Shown here: one piece after another, positions 21,835 to 35,049 of the stretch
How the letters are laid out: each line of letters opens with the position of its first letter
How positions within the stretch are numbered: position 1 is the first letter of the stretch
Assembly: GCA_020746995.1 (NCBI GenBank)
Contig: JAGPXD010000005.1
Location: forward strand, 2,790,001-2,854,000
Direction: 5' to 3'
Length of the DNA: 64,000 nucleotides
Origin: Plectosphaerella cucumerina
Taxonomy: Eukaryota > Ascomycota > Sordariomycetes > Glomerellales > Plectosphaerellaceae
The notes under the pieces: generated by a model
Seen by the model: the letters and a program-made list of their open reading frames with translations, nothing else
What the model was told of the DNA's origin: nothing
Databases searched by the model: none
Made by a program: the position numbers and the translations under genes

Positions 21835-24510
21835 TTTGGGTGGTGGTTTGCGCCGGCGCGGGGCCTGGTGTTGTAGAGATGTTTCGATGTTTTTTTTGGA
21901 GTGTTCGGGAGCGGCTTCGGGGGGGGTGGCTTAAGACATTTGCGGTTCTGGGTGGTTCGGGAGACGAGGCAACTCTGGTAGAGATGTTGTCAGGCCTAAA
22001 AGGCTGCTGCCTGGTGGGAAGGGAAAAGCTTGCAAGAGGACAGATCGCGGGTTGGTGGAAGTGGAAGGACGTGGCGACACTTGGATGCAGTGAAATCTTG
22101 ATGGCGGAGAGTCAGCCGCGGTTGGAGTTGAGTGGCGTCACAGCGGGCAAGCTCCAGCTGTCTTTTCGGCGGGGTCAGTCTCCAGAGGATTACCTAAGCC
22201 ACTGGCTCAGTGCTCCAAGCAGCCTGAGTGTGTCGACGCTCGGAAGCACAGGAAAAGGCAAGTACGCCAGCGAGGAGTGAAGGAAGGAGCAACTGATGCA
22301 GTGCCTGCTTGTTTGTTCAGTACTTGTCTGCGTCAGCATCATGAGGATTTTTCAACTTCCAAACATGACATGATCATCGTGTCTCCCTCTAATTCCCTGG
22401 CTTCCAGGTCAACGACCACCAAGTCCAATGTGCACGAGACCACAAGCCAATTGAGTCCAAGGGTCCTGCTGGTTTGCAAGCCTCGAACGACGGCAAGCCC
22501 GGAACATCAACAGCAATTGCAGTGCAACGAATAGGGCTGAAGCTCGTCAACAGGGAGCTCCATGGCGTGCCAGTTCAAGGGACGCACAGCACATGGCTCC
22601 GACGCCAAGAAAAAGCTTGAACCCTCGCCTGGTCCCGCTGCACCAGTGCACACCCGGGGGTCGTGTCGTACTCGTGGACTCGTGCGTGGCCCAGTCCAAT
22701 ATCAACGGTCAACCACATCAGGCTCGCCGAAGGCAGCTGGGACGCGAACCGGCCACTACTGTACACAACGGAGCCGGATCATCCCGATATCTGCCCTGCT
22801 TACGACTGAAGTTGCAAACTTACGACTGGTGCCTGGATGCTGCCTGCGCCCAAGGTGTGTTGCACTGCTTACCCCGTCTCGACTGGAGACTGGAGACTTG
22901 TTGTCTGATGATGTCTTCTAGTTTTTACGAGCAAGGGATGCAAAAGTTACGACGGCAGCCAACGGCGGCGATATGAAATGTCCGGCCCCTGTCGCCGCTC
23001 GTCTCGGCCGAAATGGACGCTCTTTTAAGCAAGGGCGGTGATTTCGAGACCCGTTCACGGCCCGGTGATAAGGCACTTAGCCGTGGCCAAAAGTCCCCAG
23101 TTCTGGGCGGAGTTCGGGGTGGTCTAAACCCCGACCTGCGAACAAGTCGTTTGGCCGACCTGTCAGAGATGCGTGCTGACGAGTCCAGTTGTCCCACGCA
23201 GAGTCAACGACGTGCCGTTCTAGCCGAATGCGAGCAACACGATGCCTGCAGGTGCAGATGACAGCGCCGGGTGTCATCCTGATTGACTCGACATTTCTTC
23301 CCCCCCGCGCAGCCCATCACAACATGATCACCAGGCTACAGCGTTCCCGTCATTTCTGATCTTGAAGATTACGACCGAGTGTACGGAGGATCTGGATGCC
23401 AAGAAAAGCCGGCGCCACGGAAGAGCGGGAACAGAAGGGACTGGAGGGGGGTGCCATTCTTCCTTCGTCCGTGGACTCACGGCCGAGATGGGGGGATGCA
23501 TGCAAGCGAACCTCCTGACCCAGCGGCGATTTGTTTTGGCCGCGTGGTGCACAGGCTGGTGCCGCCTCGTCTCCTCGGTCCCGGGGCGCCAGCCGCACCA
23601 CCCACACACACACTGTTGTGAGAGCTCCCCCGGCCGGCGGGGCAACATGCTGTGCCCTCCTGGAGATGACTTGCCATTCCTGGGTGTGCTAGCGAAAAGG
23701 TCGGAGGCCGAGGCCGAGGTCTGGGGGGAAAGGGCACCGCCAATGAATCGCCAACCTTGAAGACAGGTGGCGAACAGAACTCTCAGACCCCGTCGAGACG
23801 GGTGAAAGCCTACGACGGCGAGACATCAGAGCCTTCAGAAATGCGCATTGGATTTCCCAAAATGCTCTGGATACGACACGACGAGAGCAACACAAGTTCC
23901 ATGTCCATGACAAGCACCCGTCGTCCGACTCGAGAAAGGCGCATTTAGCGCTGGATTTGACTCTTCACCACTGCTGCCTTGGCGGGTCGAAGGGGGGCGC
24001 CAATTGGGAAAATAAGCGAGTCCGAGAGGGGGACCTTGGGCCCCTAGGCACGGAACCAGATGTTACCGCCAGACTCCAGTGTCTGGTTGTGGAGGGAGTG
24101 AACCCCCGGTGACTTGGGCCGGGCGGCCTGACAGGGCGGGTGCGCTGAATCCACAGCGGACTTTGCGCGGACGAATTCAACGGGCAACCTAACCTGTCGC
24201 CGCTCCCGCTCCCGGGGTTCCTTCCTTATATTTGATGAATCGGACGGAGCCGATCCTTGGCCCAGGTTCCCCGTTCCCAGCATCTCTCACCTTCGACTCA
24301 TCGACCACTTTTTACTCGTACGGCTCAGTCCATTTCATCGCGCTCCTTACTTTCCCCCATTTAGAGGCTTGTCGAGCTGTGACTTGACTTGCCCCTGGGC
24401 GCGCACCCACGCACATTAACCCGGCCGAGGCCGATACGCAAAGACGCGAGAGCGCGCGCAGTTTCTTCACACCTTACTTACCCCGGCTGTGTAACACCAA
24501 GACATACATC
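21835..24510. promoter_or_regulatory. divergent intergenic region between SARAF-like gene and ABC transporter
   Basis: The 2.7-kb region serves two divergent promoters. No frame has recognisable features. A TATA-like CTTATATTTG occurs near 24223-24232, about 280 bp before the transporter ATG, and the leader from about 24290 is pyrimidine-rich. I cannot identify specific drug-response elements by eye. Confidence 0.45.
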
Positions 24511-27500
24511 ATGGCGATCAACGATTCGGAAAAGGACGTCGAGGCGGCCGCCCAGCCGCAACCCGCGCCGGCATCATCCCACGGCGGCTCCAGCGAGACA
24601 GGAGCCAGAACACCGCCCAAGGAGAAGCCTGAGAAATCAACAGATCTCCAAAAGGCAGACTCACAGGTTGTCAAGACGATCAAGTCTGACGATGACACCA
24701 AGGACATCTACGACCACCTCCCCGCCGATGAGGCCGCCATCCTCCGCCGCCAGGCCCTGACGCCAGAGGTCAAGGCCGGCGTCAAGGCCCTGTACCGGTA
24801 CTCGTCGACAAACGACATTCTCATCATCGCCGTCTCATCCCTGTGCGCCATCGCCGCCGGCGCTGCCTTGCCGCTCATGACCGTCATCTTCGGTAACCTG
24901 CAAAACACCTTCCAGAACTACTTCTTCCCCCAGGCCGGCGTCGAGCGCATGACCGAGTCTGAGTTCAACAGCCAGCTCGCCAACCTGGTGCTGTACTTTG
25001 TCTACCTGGCCATCGGCGAGTTCGTCACCACCTACGTCTCCACCGTCGGCTTCATCTACACCGGCGAGCACATCAGCGCAAAGATCCGCGAGCACTACCT
25101 CGAGAGCTGCATGAAGCAGAACATTGGCTTCTTCGACAAGCTCGGCTCCGGCGAGGTCACCACCCGCATCACCGCGGACACCAACCTCATCCAGGACGGC
25201 CTCTCCGAGAAGGTCGGCCTGTCGCTGCAGGCCGTTGCCACCTTTGTGACTGCCTTTGTCATCGGCTTCGTCTTTTACTGGCGTCTGACTCTCATCCTGT
25301 CCTCTACCGTCTTTGCCCTGCTGCTCGTCATGGGCGGTGGCTCTACATTCATCCAGCGCTACAGCAAGCAGTCCATCGACTCGTACGCCCAGGGCGGCAG
25401 TCTTGCCGAAGAAGTCATTAGCTCCATCCGCAACGCCGTCGCCTTCGGCACCCAGGAGCGCCTCGCCAAGCAGTACGACCTCCACCTCACCAAGGCCGAG
25501 GGTTTCGGCTTCCGTGTCAAGGGCGCTATCGGTGTCATGGTCGCTGGCATGATGTGCGTCCTCTACCTCAACTACGGCCTGGCCTTCTGGATGGGCAGCG
25601 AGTATCTCATCGACGGATTCGTCAAGCTCTCGGACGTCCTCATCATCATGATGGCCATCATGATCGGCGCCTTCAACCTCGGAAACGTCGCGCCCAACAT
25701 CCAGGCCTTCACCACCGCCCTGGCCGCTGCCGCCAAGATCTACAACACCATCGACCGCGTCTCCCCCCTCGACCCCTCCAAGGACGACGGCGACAAGCTC
25801 GACAAGATCGAGGGCACCATCCGCCTCGAGGGCATCAAGCACATCTACCCGTCGCGCCCCGAGGTCGTCGTCATGAACGGCGTCTCCCTCGAGATCCCCG
25901 CCGGTAAGACTACCGCCCTGGTCGGTGCCTCCGGTTCCGGAAAGAGCACCATCGTCGGTCTCGTCGAGCGCTTCTACGACCCCGTCCAGGGCGCCGTGTA
26001 CCTCGACGGCCATGATATCAGCAAGCTCAACCTGCGCTGGCTGCGTCAGCAGATGGCCCTCGTCAGCCAGGAACCCACCCTCTTCGGTACCACCATCTAC
26101 GACAACATCCGCTACGGTCTGGTCGGCACAAAGGACGAGCACGCCAGCGAGGAGAGGCAGAAGGAGCTCATCTTTGGGGCGGCCAAGATGGCCAACGCGC
26201 ACGACTTCATCACGAGCCTGCCCGAAGGCTACGAGACCAACGTCGGCGAGCGCGGTTTCCTGCTGTCCGGTGGCCAGAAGCAGCGTATCGCCATTGCCCG
26301 TGCCGTCGTTTCTGACCCCAAGAGTGAGTGCTCACCCCCAATTTTCAAGCACCCCCTTATACTAACCCATTGCAGTCCTTCTCCTTGACGAGGCCACATC
26401 GGCCCTTGACACCAAGTCCGAAGGCGTCGTGCAGGCCGCTCTGGAGGTCGCCGCCGAGGGTCGCACGACCATCACCATCGCCCACCGTCTGTCGACCATC
26501 AGGAACGCGCACAACATCGTCGTCATGTCCGAGGGCCGCATCGTAGAGCAGGGCACGCACGACGAGCTCCTCGAGAAGAACGGCGCGTACCACAGCCTCG
26601 TCACAGCCCAGAACATCGCCAAGGTCAACGAGCTCTCCCCCGAGGAAGAAGAAGCCATCGACGCCCAGGAGGAGGAGATCATGCGCAAAATCTCCCACAA
26701 GAACAGCCGCCAGCAGGGCTACGCCGCTGATCCCGACGACGACGTCGCCGCCAGGCTCCAGCGCACCACCACGACAAAGTCCGCCTCCAGCGTCGCCCTC
26801 CAGAATGGCAAACAGCCCGAGGCCGAGCAAAAGTACACCCTCTGGACGCTCATCAAGCTCATCGCCTCGTTCAACCGCAAGGAGTGGCACATGATGCTCT
26901 TCGGCTTCTTCTGGTCCATCATCTGCGGCGGCGGCAACCCCACGCAGGCCGTCTTCTTCGCCAAGCAGATCACCACCCTCTCCGTGCCCATTAACGACTC
27001 CAACGCCGGCACCGTTAAGAAGGACTCGGACTTTTGGAGCGCAATGTACCTCATGCTCGCGCTCGTGCAGCTCCTCGCCTTTGCCATCCAGGGCGTCATC
27101 TTCGCAAAGTGCTCCGAGCGCCTCGTCCACCGCGTCCGCGACCGCGCGTTCCGCACCATGCTTCGCCAGGACGTCGCCTTTTTCGACAAGGACGAGAACA
27201 CGGCCGGCGCGCTCACTTCGTTCCTCTCCACCGAGACGACGCACATGGCCGGTCTCAGCGGCGTTACTTTGGGAACTCTGCTCATGGTGAGCACCACGCT
27301 CGTCGCCGCCCTGGCCCTCGCCATCGCCATCGGCTGGAAGCTCGCCCTCGTGTGCGCCGCCACGCTCCCCATCCTCCTCGGCTGCGGCTTCTTCCGCTTC
27401 TGGATGCTCGCCCACTTCCAGCGCCGCTCCAAGGCCGCCTACGCCAACTCGGCCACCTTCGCCTCCGAGGCCATCTCGGCCATCCGCACCGTCGCCGCCC

Positions 27501-28615
27501 TGACGCGCGAGAAGGACGTGCTCGCCCAGTACCGCGCCTCCCTCGCCATCCAGCAGCGCAACAGCCTCCGCTCCGTCCTCAAGTCGAGCGCCCTGTTCGC
27601 CGCCTCCCAGTCCTTCATGTTCCTCGCCTTCGCCCTCGGCTTCTGGTACGGCGGCACCCTCATCGCCAGCTTCGAGTACAACATGTTCCAGTTCTTCGTC
27701 TGCTTCTCCGCCGTCATCTTCGGTGCCCAGTCAGCTGGAACCATCTTCTCCTTCGCCCCCGACATGGGCAAGGCGCACAGCGCCGCCGGCGAGCTCAAGG
27801 CCCTCTTCGACCGCACCCCGACCATTGACACGTGGTCCACCGAAGGCGAGACCATCGACGCTGTCGACGGCACCCTCGAGTTCAGGGACGTGCACTTCCG
27901 CTACCCCACGCGGCCCGAGCAGCCCGTCCTGCGCGGCCTCAACCTGGTCGTTCGCCCAGGCCAGTACGTCGCCCTCGTCGGCGCCTCAGGATGCGGCAAG
28001 TCGACGACCATCGCCCTGCTGGAGCGCTTCTACGACCCCCTCGCCGGCGGCATCTACATCGACGGCAAGGAGATCAGCACCCTCAACGTCAACAGCTACC
28101 GCTCCTTCATCGCCCTCGTCAGCCAGGAGCCGACGCTCTACCAGGGCACGATCCGGGAAAACATCCTCCTCGGCACCGCCGTCGAGGACGTCCCCGACTC
28201 GGCCATCGAGTTCGCCTGCCGCGAGGCCAACATTTACGACTTCATCGTCTCCCTCCCCGACGGCTTCAACACCGTCGTCGGCAGCAAGGGCGCCCTTCTG
28301 TCAGGCGGCCAGAAGCAGCGCATCGCCATCGCCCGCGCCCTCATCCGCGACCCCAAGATCCTGCTCCTCGACGAGGCGACGTCCGCCCTCGACTCCGAGT
28401 CGGAGCACGTCGTCCAGGCTGCCCTCGACAAGGCCGCCAAGGGCCGCACCACCATCGCTGTCGCACACCGTCTCAGCACTATTCAAAAGGCAGACGTCAT
28501 CTACGTCTTCGACCAGGGCCGCATCGTCGAGCAGGGCACGCACGCCGAGCTGATGAAGCGTGATGGTCGCTACGCGGAGCTGGTCAAGCTGCAGAGCCTC
28601 GAGAAGAGGCAGTGA
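24511..28615 (+). CDS. ABCB-type full-length multidrug transporter (P-glycoprotein/Mdr1-like)
   Basis: There are two exons, 24511-26323 and 26376-28615. The 52-bp intron has a CTAAC branch point and lies just before the first Walker B. The product is 1350 aa, the usual length of fungal Mdr1-type pumps. The order is TMD1-NBD1-TMD2-NBD2. NBD1 has Walker A GASGSGKST (about 472-480), the LSGGQ signature (585-589) and Walker B ILLLDEATSALD. NBD2 has Walker A GASGCGKST (about 1140-1148), LSGGQ (1246-1250) and ILLLDEATSALD. All catalytic glutamates and switch histidines (AHRLST) are present, so both sites should hydrolyse ATP. A charged linker joins the halves (about 675-755). It should export hydrophobic compounds across the plasma membrane; substrates cannot be read. 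No biosynthetic genes sit next to it, so a general detoxification role is more likely than cluster export. Confidence 0.96.
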
Positions 28616-31600
28616 GCGGCGGTTTCCGGCTGTTGCACGGCTTGTTGTTTTTCGCGTTAGATATCCAGTAGGCTCGGGGAGGCAAGCGGTCCCCCTGCCC
28701 TGTACATACGCTTTTTGGCAGTCCCTTCTTTCTCTCCCTCACCCTCTCGTAATCCCCCTGTCTTCTCCTTTGCTGGCATACATCGGCGTTTGAGGGGCTG
28801 TGGGGGCATGCGACGGCCCCTGATGCGGGCTCGTCCGTCCCCAGTTGGTCTCTTGGGCGACGAATTCTTAGAAAAAACGGCGACGGGCGGTATTCTTGTG
28901 CCCCATCGGGCTTCAGCGGCGACGCCGCGTCTTGTGTTACAACGGCCTCACCTCTCTCCCTCTATATCCCGACGCAACAGGCGGCACTCCGCCAGGCGGC
29001 CTAGGTACTCTACTACACTGTAATGACTTGCATATATCTCGATCGGTTCTGCCTTGGCTGTGATGAAGCATGTGATTGTCCGAAAGCGGGCTCCAGGCGG
29101 CATGTCCTGCTGCTCGCCCCCGAGATTACCGAGACAGCAGTGCTCTCGTGGCTGAAACATGGGCTTGATGTTGGAAGTAAAACTGGCAGAGGTTGTGCGA
29201 GGCGGGCTGTCCCACGTGGTACGGCATGGTGTCTCGGGGGCCTTTTGGCTGGTGGTTTACTTTTACCTCGTGACGCTTGCCCAGGACGTCTTGCTTTGGG
29301 CTTGGGGTAGACAGAGCCATTGAATTGGCGTTCCTGCAGGGAGGATAGTTGAGTCTGGCTAGCGGATTACCAGCATGGATGAGCAAGCCCATCAGTGTGC
29401 GCGGCAATCACTAGTCTTGAAAAGTTTCCTGCGTGAAAGCGTGCCTGACGCGCCTGAGATCAGCAGGGGGCCGCGTGCTGCCCACATGGCGATCAATAAT
29501 GCGGGACGCTGGTCCGCCTCGAGTCTAGAAGCATCGTGGACCGGACGTGGGTCTGATGCGAGTGATCAAGGGACCGCTGATCGTCCCGAGAGGCGGCCTG
29601 ACGGCATTGGCGGAGGTGATTGCGACAAGACTTTGATAGAGTGGAGGAACGACGGTGCATTGAAGGGCTCGGCGACTTTGCGTCCAGGTGAGGTCGGTGA
29701 TGAGCTCCAAGCGTAATTGATGGATGTTCCCTGTCGCGGGCGGGTGATGGAGAATAGGGGGCCTGAACTCGGCCAACGGTTACACGCGGTGCGCCGGGCG
29801 CGTCCTCGCGTCTGTCTGGTGACACCTGGCGGGCGGGCAGAAAAGCGCTGGTTACACGAGTCGAGGATATGAGGCACGTTGCTTGGCATTGGGAGCTGAA
29901 GGATGCTCGATGAAGGAAGGGAGGCCGCTTGTTCTGACCACCCTTTTGCTTCTCTTGGATGTCTTGGTCTCTCGTGTTGGTCGTCCCGATATTCTCTGGT
30001 GCATGTCATGCGGTGCCATTTTGGGCCAGCTGCTGTCGGACTTGGCGGCTCATTGGCCTGGGTTGATGACGTCCGCTTCAGAGCCGAAATTGGCGGCGCA
30101 GGCAGCTCGTTCGTCTTTGTCGGTGGGTGGGGACGGGCGGCATGTTGGAAGCGCGGCGCGGCACGGGCGAGAGAGAGATGCTGGTGCTGGTGCCTTGCAG
30201 ATCCGGGTTGTTCCACCGCGGACGCCCGGTCGAGACCGTGTTGGGGACTTGGGGTTCACGACAGATCTGCCAATGCGGTGATGCCTGTCTATCTTGTCTG
30301 GTCATCGGAAGATTCGGGCTTGGTGCGAGGTGGTGGGAGGGTGAGAGGGAACTGTGGGTTGGTCGGAGGGGGAGATGAGATGCTGCTATTTTCTTGGGTC
30401 GAACCAATGTCAATGGCATGTCATCTGATTTTGGACAAGATGAAAGGGAAGAGCCGGGAGAGAAAGGATTGGACAATTGGAGCTTGCAGTCCTGTTGACG
30501 TGGCAGGTGCTCCTGTTGGCAGCACCTTCCACACACGAACTCTGGCTGGCCTCTATTGAAGGGGAAGGAGCGAGCCTAGAGGTGGGTGGCGCCTGCCATC
30601 ACAACACATGCATTGTGCTTGGACGTAGCTTCCCGCATTTCGGGATAGGCAATCTCGAGGTCCTTGAGGTGAAGCTCCCCTCCCTCCACCATGCCATCTT
30701 TTTTTCGAAGCTCTCGACCTCGGTTGACAGGCTTCTCGATGCACCGCATACCGATTGAAACGCGACCCCCGATTGCTCGTGTGCTCGCACGTCCCGATGT
30801 TCTGTTTCCAGCAACGCCGCCAGGCCGCCCGGACGGCTCACCTGAAGGGACCTGAACTGATCAGACGCGACCTGACCTGACCTGAACCCGCCCCCACCCA
30901 GCCCGCCAGTCCGCCTGCCTCCGTGACTCCGTCCGGTGCGCACCTGCCAGCTTCTTCAGGCGGCTCGCACGAATACGATGCATCGATTCCATTCTCAGTA
31001 CGACGGGAACACAACGCACGTCCCGGCCGCCGTCCGAAAGAGCAACTGAGCGAGGGCCCATGGTTCCTGTTTCGGCAGCGGCCAGGGGAAGCATCTTCAT
31101 CCGCTCGAGCCTCACTCCTTTCACCTCGCACCTCGCACCTTGCACTCGCGGCTCGTCTCGTCTCGCCCCTTCCTCGAACGCCATCCCAGCAATAACCCGC
31201 GAAGAAACGCCCGACCCGAGGTGTCATCCGTCCATCCTTCAACCCCCCCCAACCCCCCCCCCGGTGCATCCCCGATTCGGACGTTATCTCGCCCATCTCC
31301 CGTCGATTGACCAGTCCGGAGCCGTTGGATGCCCGTTCTAGACCTTGGAATATTGATTCTTGGCTTGCTGCCGTCAGTCTGCAGGCGCCATGATTGTTCA
31401 ATGGAGCCCTGCACGGTGCATCCCGCTGTCCTATCACCGTCCGCCGACAGTGCCTTGGGTGCCATCCTGGCCTGCCGACGCGCATGGTCTAGTGCCTGAC
31501 TAGACGCCACGCCACCCCTACACTACCTGGCCTACCGCCCGGCCCGGGGTCGCTCAGTCGAGTCCGGCCAGCACCGTCCAGGAACCGATTACGCCGTCAA

Positions 31601-32741
31601 TCATCGGGCAAGCCATCAACCGCTTCAGTGGAATCGAAAAGGGGCTTCTCGATATTCCATGTGGCTCCCGGCATCATCATCAAGACAGTCGCGACAGCCA
31701 GGGAGCACACACAGCTCATGGCGCCTTCTCTCGACAAGCACTCCATCGAACCCTCAGACGCTACAGTATGGTCCGGCCTTGTTCTAGGCCCCCTCCTCTG
31801 CACTGCGACGCATACCCACCGCGTGGCTCATCAACGGGGGGCCCTTGCTCCTCCCCATAACCCCTGCTACCTTGCAGGGGTTGTCCGTCCTGAGATTCGA
31901 TGGCAGCTCTCACGTCCCCATGCAATAAACAATTAATGCCCCATCCGCCGTCCCCACCCCCTATCCTGGCAGTGCTTCCCCTCCTCCTCCCATCGGCCAA
32001 GCTTCCCTTCTCCAGCGGTCCTCTGCCAAGTCTCTGCCAGTCCGCTCTCTCGCCTGGTCAACCAGGACCCCGGCCAAGTCCAGCAGCCCGGGCCAGGCGT
32101 AATCTGCGAGGCCCGCCTGCACGCCTGCAACGCTCTTCGACGGCCCTGCCCTCAAAACCAAGTTCTGTCCCCCCGGCTCGCCCTCCGGTCCAGCTTGCTC
32201 TGGCCTCCCGCCCACCCGCATCGCCAAAGGACAAGTCGACGTCCCCGATCATCGACGACTACTCGCCCTCGGCCTCGCGACCTGCTGGACTTGCTTCGGC
32301 TAGACACTCGTTTTCACTCACTCACTGCCGCACCAACACCCGGCCCAACCACGTCGCACGGGTGCCCTCGGCGCCACGTCCGTCCCTCTGAGACAACATT
32401 CTCGCCCGCTGCCTCTCAGTCTCAGGATCGCCCCGTTCGCTCGGTTTGCTGATCCCCGAGGGCACGCATCATCGGCATTCAACCCCCGCAGCTTCTTGTC
32501 GTGTTCAAATCGATCACGACCGGCCAACGTCTTCACGGCCCTCAACCGTTGGTCCCGCTCCCAGCCTCCCGGGACGACCACGACTCGCACCTCCAAAGCC
32601 GTCGAAGCGTGTCTTCCCACGGTCGAAAGACCACCAACGCCTTACACTGGGGAATCCTCGTGGGCCAAGCGTGATTCACGCAACCCAGAGTCGTCGCCTC
32701 CACCGAAATCACCTCGCCTCAACGCCGTGTAGCCCGCCAAC
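28616..32741. other. 4.1-kb gene-free stretch
   Basis: Several open frames of 80-220 codons occur on both strands, but none shows family motifs, clear starts or the local codon bias. Details seen are a short ACCTG repeat at about 30868-30890, C-runs at about 31242-31262, and a strongly C/T-rich segment from about 31900 to 32741 that probably includes the long leader of the secreted-protein gene. Confidence 0.45.
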
Positions 32742-33842
32742 ATGGTCAGGACATCTCGGCTACTGCTGATAACGGCGTGGTTGGCTTCCACCGCTGTGGC
32801 TGTCTTCCCCGCCGACATCTCACGACCCGCATTCCAACCCCAAGGAACGAGCTTGATCCAGGCCACAGCAACGCCGCCACCGGCACTCGGCGGAGACCTG
32901 CGAAGACGCCAGACCAAGGAAGAGGACGAAGAGGAATCTTCGACCTCGACCTCCAAGGCCACCGGCTCCACCTCATCAGCAAACCCCACGAAAACCGACA
33001 GCACCGTCGCCCTCTCCATCATCCCGCCTGCCTCGACGAGCACAAGTGCACCGTCAGCCCTCCCCTCACCTTTCGATATCTACGGACCTTCATACTTCTC
33101 CGGCGACCCCGCCTCGAACTGCCCTACCTTTGTGCGCAACCTTCTCTCCAGCGATGAGTACAGGCGGTGCTACCCAATCTCCATGCTTCTCGATGTAAGT
33201 CGAACCGTCAACATGTGTGCCCTTTCCCCTTCTAACATCATTCAGGCATCGCGTTCCTTCTTTGAAGCACAGAGACAGGGCCTCGTCAGTCTCGTGAGGG
33301 TGTTGGACACGGCATGTGAGGCCGACGTCGATTTCTGCACCGAGTACTTCAACACCGCCGCCGAGGATCTTCTCCTCAAGGAGAACTGCGGAGCCGAGTA
33401 CGAACGAGGCGGCAACGGCGTCAAGCAGGTCTACATGGGCCTCAAGTCGTACGAGCTGGTCTTCAAGGCCACGTGCCTCCAGGACCCGGACGACGCCCAG
33501 TACTGCTTCGCCAGCGCCGTCAACAGCAACAACAACGGCTCCAACGTCTACCCGTACCAGATGCCGATCAACATGACGTTCCCCGCGAGCGCCACCCCCG
33601 ACTGCAACTGGTGTCTGGAGGAGACGATGCGGATCTACCAGGCCGCCACGGCAGACCGGGAGTCATTCGTCGCCCGGGTGTACGAAGATGCAGCCAGGCA
33701 GATGAACACAGTCTGCGGGCCTGAGTTCGTCAACGAGACCCTACCCGACCCCGTCGAGTCGGCCAGCGCCATTCTCGCGATGCCGCCCTGGATCTTCACT
33801 GTCGCGTTGTTCGCCGTCAGCGTGTTACTGCCACTGACATAA
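32742..33842 (+). CDS. secreted, probably GPI-anchored protein of unknown function (DUF7729-like)
   Basis: There are two exons, 32742-33194 and 33246-33842. The 51-bp intron (GTAAGT...TTCAG, branch TCTAAC) is in frame and its removal gives 349 aa. A signal peptide covers about residues 1-20. A Ser/Thr-rich low-complexity segment (about 60-105) is probably O-glycosylated. The core (about 110-310) is Cys-rich with NCPTFVRNLLSS, FCTEYFNTAAEDLL and DCNWCLEETMRIYQ. Several N-glycosylation sequons (NNNGS, NMTF, NETL) occur. The C-terminus is a hydrophobic stretch ending PPWIFTVALFAVSVLLPLT, typical of GPI-anchor signals. I think it belongs to the fungal family named DUF7729, but this is from memory. 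A cell-wall or surface location is inferred; no enzymatic motif is visible. Confidence 0.82.
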   Translation: MVRTSRLLLITAWLASTAVAVFPADISRPAFQPQGTSLIQATATPPPALGGDLRRRQTKEEDEEESSTSTSKATGSTSSANPTKTDSTVALSIIPPASTSTSAPSALPSPFDIYGPSYFSGDPASNCPTFVRNLLSSDEYRRCYPISMLLDVSRTVNMCALSPSNIIQASRSFFEAQRQGLVSLVRVLDTACEADVDFCTEYFNTAAEDLLLKENCGAEYERGGNGVKQVYMGLKSYELVFKATCLQDPDDAQYCFASAVNSNNNGSNVYPYQMPINMTFPASATPDCNWCLEETMRIYQAATADRESFVARVYEDAARQMNTVCGPEFVNETLPDPVESASAILAMPPWIFTVALFAVSVLLPLT

Positions 33843-35049
33843 CACCAACCCACCCCCTGCGCCGCCGAGGGCGCCGGGGGGCACTCTTGAAGTTTCTTCG
33901 AAAAAGCGGGCATGATTTTATGGTTTTGGAAAAATTCATTCAGCGAGCGACTTGATACCCGAGCACATCCACACACACACACATACGTGCAACACATTCA
34001 CCACCTTCCCACGCAGGCAATACACGGCCCATCACAGGCAGGGTGTCGCCGATTGGCACATACTGGCCACCTCATATTTTTCTTGTAATAGCATGTCCAA
34101 GAAATGGACTAGCCGCCTCAGGCGATGTACAGACGGACGACGGAAGGGAGGGGCGTTGTGTACAGAAGAGGCCGGCTGGGGCAGAGATCTTGGGCCGGCA
34201 TATCGTCTTGAATATGGGGTTCGACAGACGGATCTTCGTACAACTCGGCAGGCAGGCAGACGCGGCGATGACGCGGGTCTGGACTGGTGCATATATCATA
34301 GACTTAATATTAAGGGGGTGGGCACTGCCTGCCCCTTTTCACACACTTATTGAGAATTGCGAAGATGATGTGAGGAAGGACAAGTCTCTGTCTGCATATG
34401 TATTACAGTACTTCAACATGGGATCTCTTGAGGACAGCCGACACCTATTGAGTTTGGGTAAAACTGGCTGTCTTCCTCTCCTAGGGGGATCGCACGAGTA
34501 ACAGATGGATATTCGTGGATACCTCGCACTCCGGATTCATCCCGGATGAGGAACTGTCAAGTATCTTGGGAATGGACTACTTCGCTACCACCGACCCGAC
34601 AGGGCAAGCCACCTCACTGGCCACCGTTAGGAAAGTTCTTGTCGAGAGCTTGAGATGCGAGCAGACGAGTTTCCAATCAGGGACCTTACCGCTAGCTGAA
34701 GCTGCGATATAGCGATGGCAAGAAAGCTTGTGACGACACAGAATGCCTCGCCGAAGACATTCCTAGGGTTCACACAGAAAGCTGGTCGCAGACGGAGGAA
34801 ATACAGAATTTCCTCGCCGACAGGTTGCCCGTTCTTCTGCTGTTTGTGAGATCATCCTGTTAATGTTCACGAATAGGGCAGCGAGGTGGATTGGATGTCG
34901 TTTTGACGGAGGGTTGTGGGCGGAGTAGGGAGGTCTTGTCGAGTGAGGGCATGCCGCTCGGTTACTTGGGTAATGGAGCCGTCATTCGGAGCTGGGATGA
35001 GATGGCTTGCAACGGCGGAGGTTGTCTGGAGATGTTTCTCCAGGTGCCG

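Noticed and set aside
24835..26202. 455-codon minus-strand frame opposite the ABC transporter
   Set aside because: It is an antisense shadow of a strongly C-biased coding region; its Asp/Gly/Val-rich composition mirrors the real gene.
29566..30216. 216-codon minus-strand frame
   Set aside because: It is His/Pro/Ser/Arg-rich with no recognisable domain; overlapping frames on the other strand look equally random.
24511..33842. Secondary-metabolite cluster around the ABC transporter
   Set aside because: No polyketide synthase, peptide synthetase, terpene synthase or P450 is present in the window, so clustering is not supported.
34515..34712. EF-hand-like string DTSHSGFIPDEEL in a short plus-strand frame
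   Set aside because: It is a single isolated loop-like match with no second EF hand or flanking helices and an interrupted frame; most likely chance.
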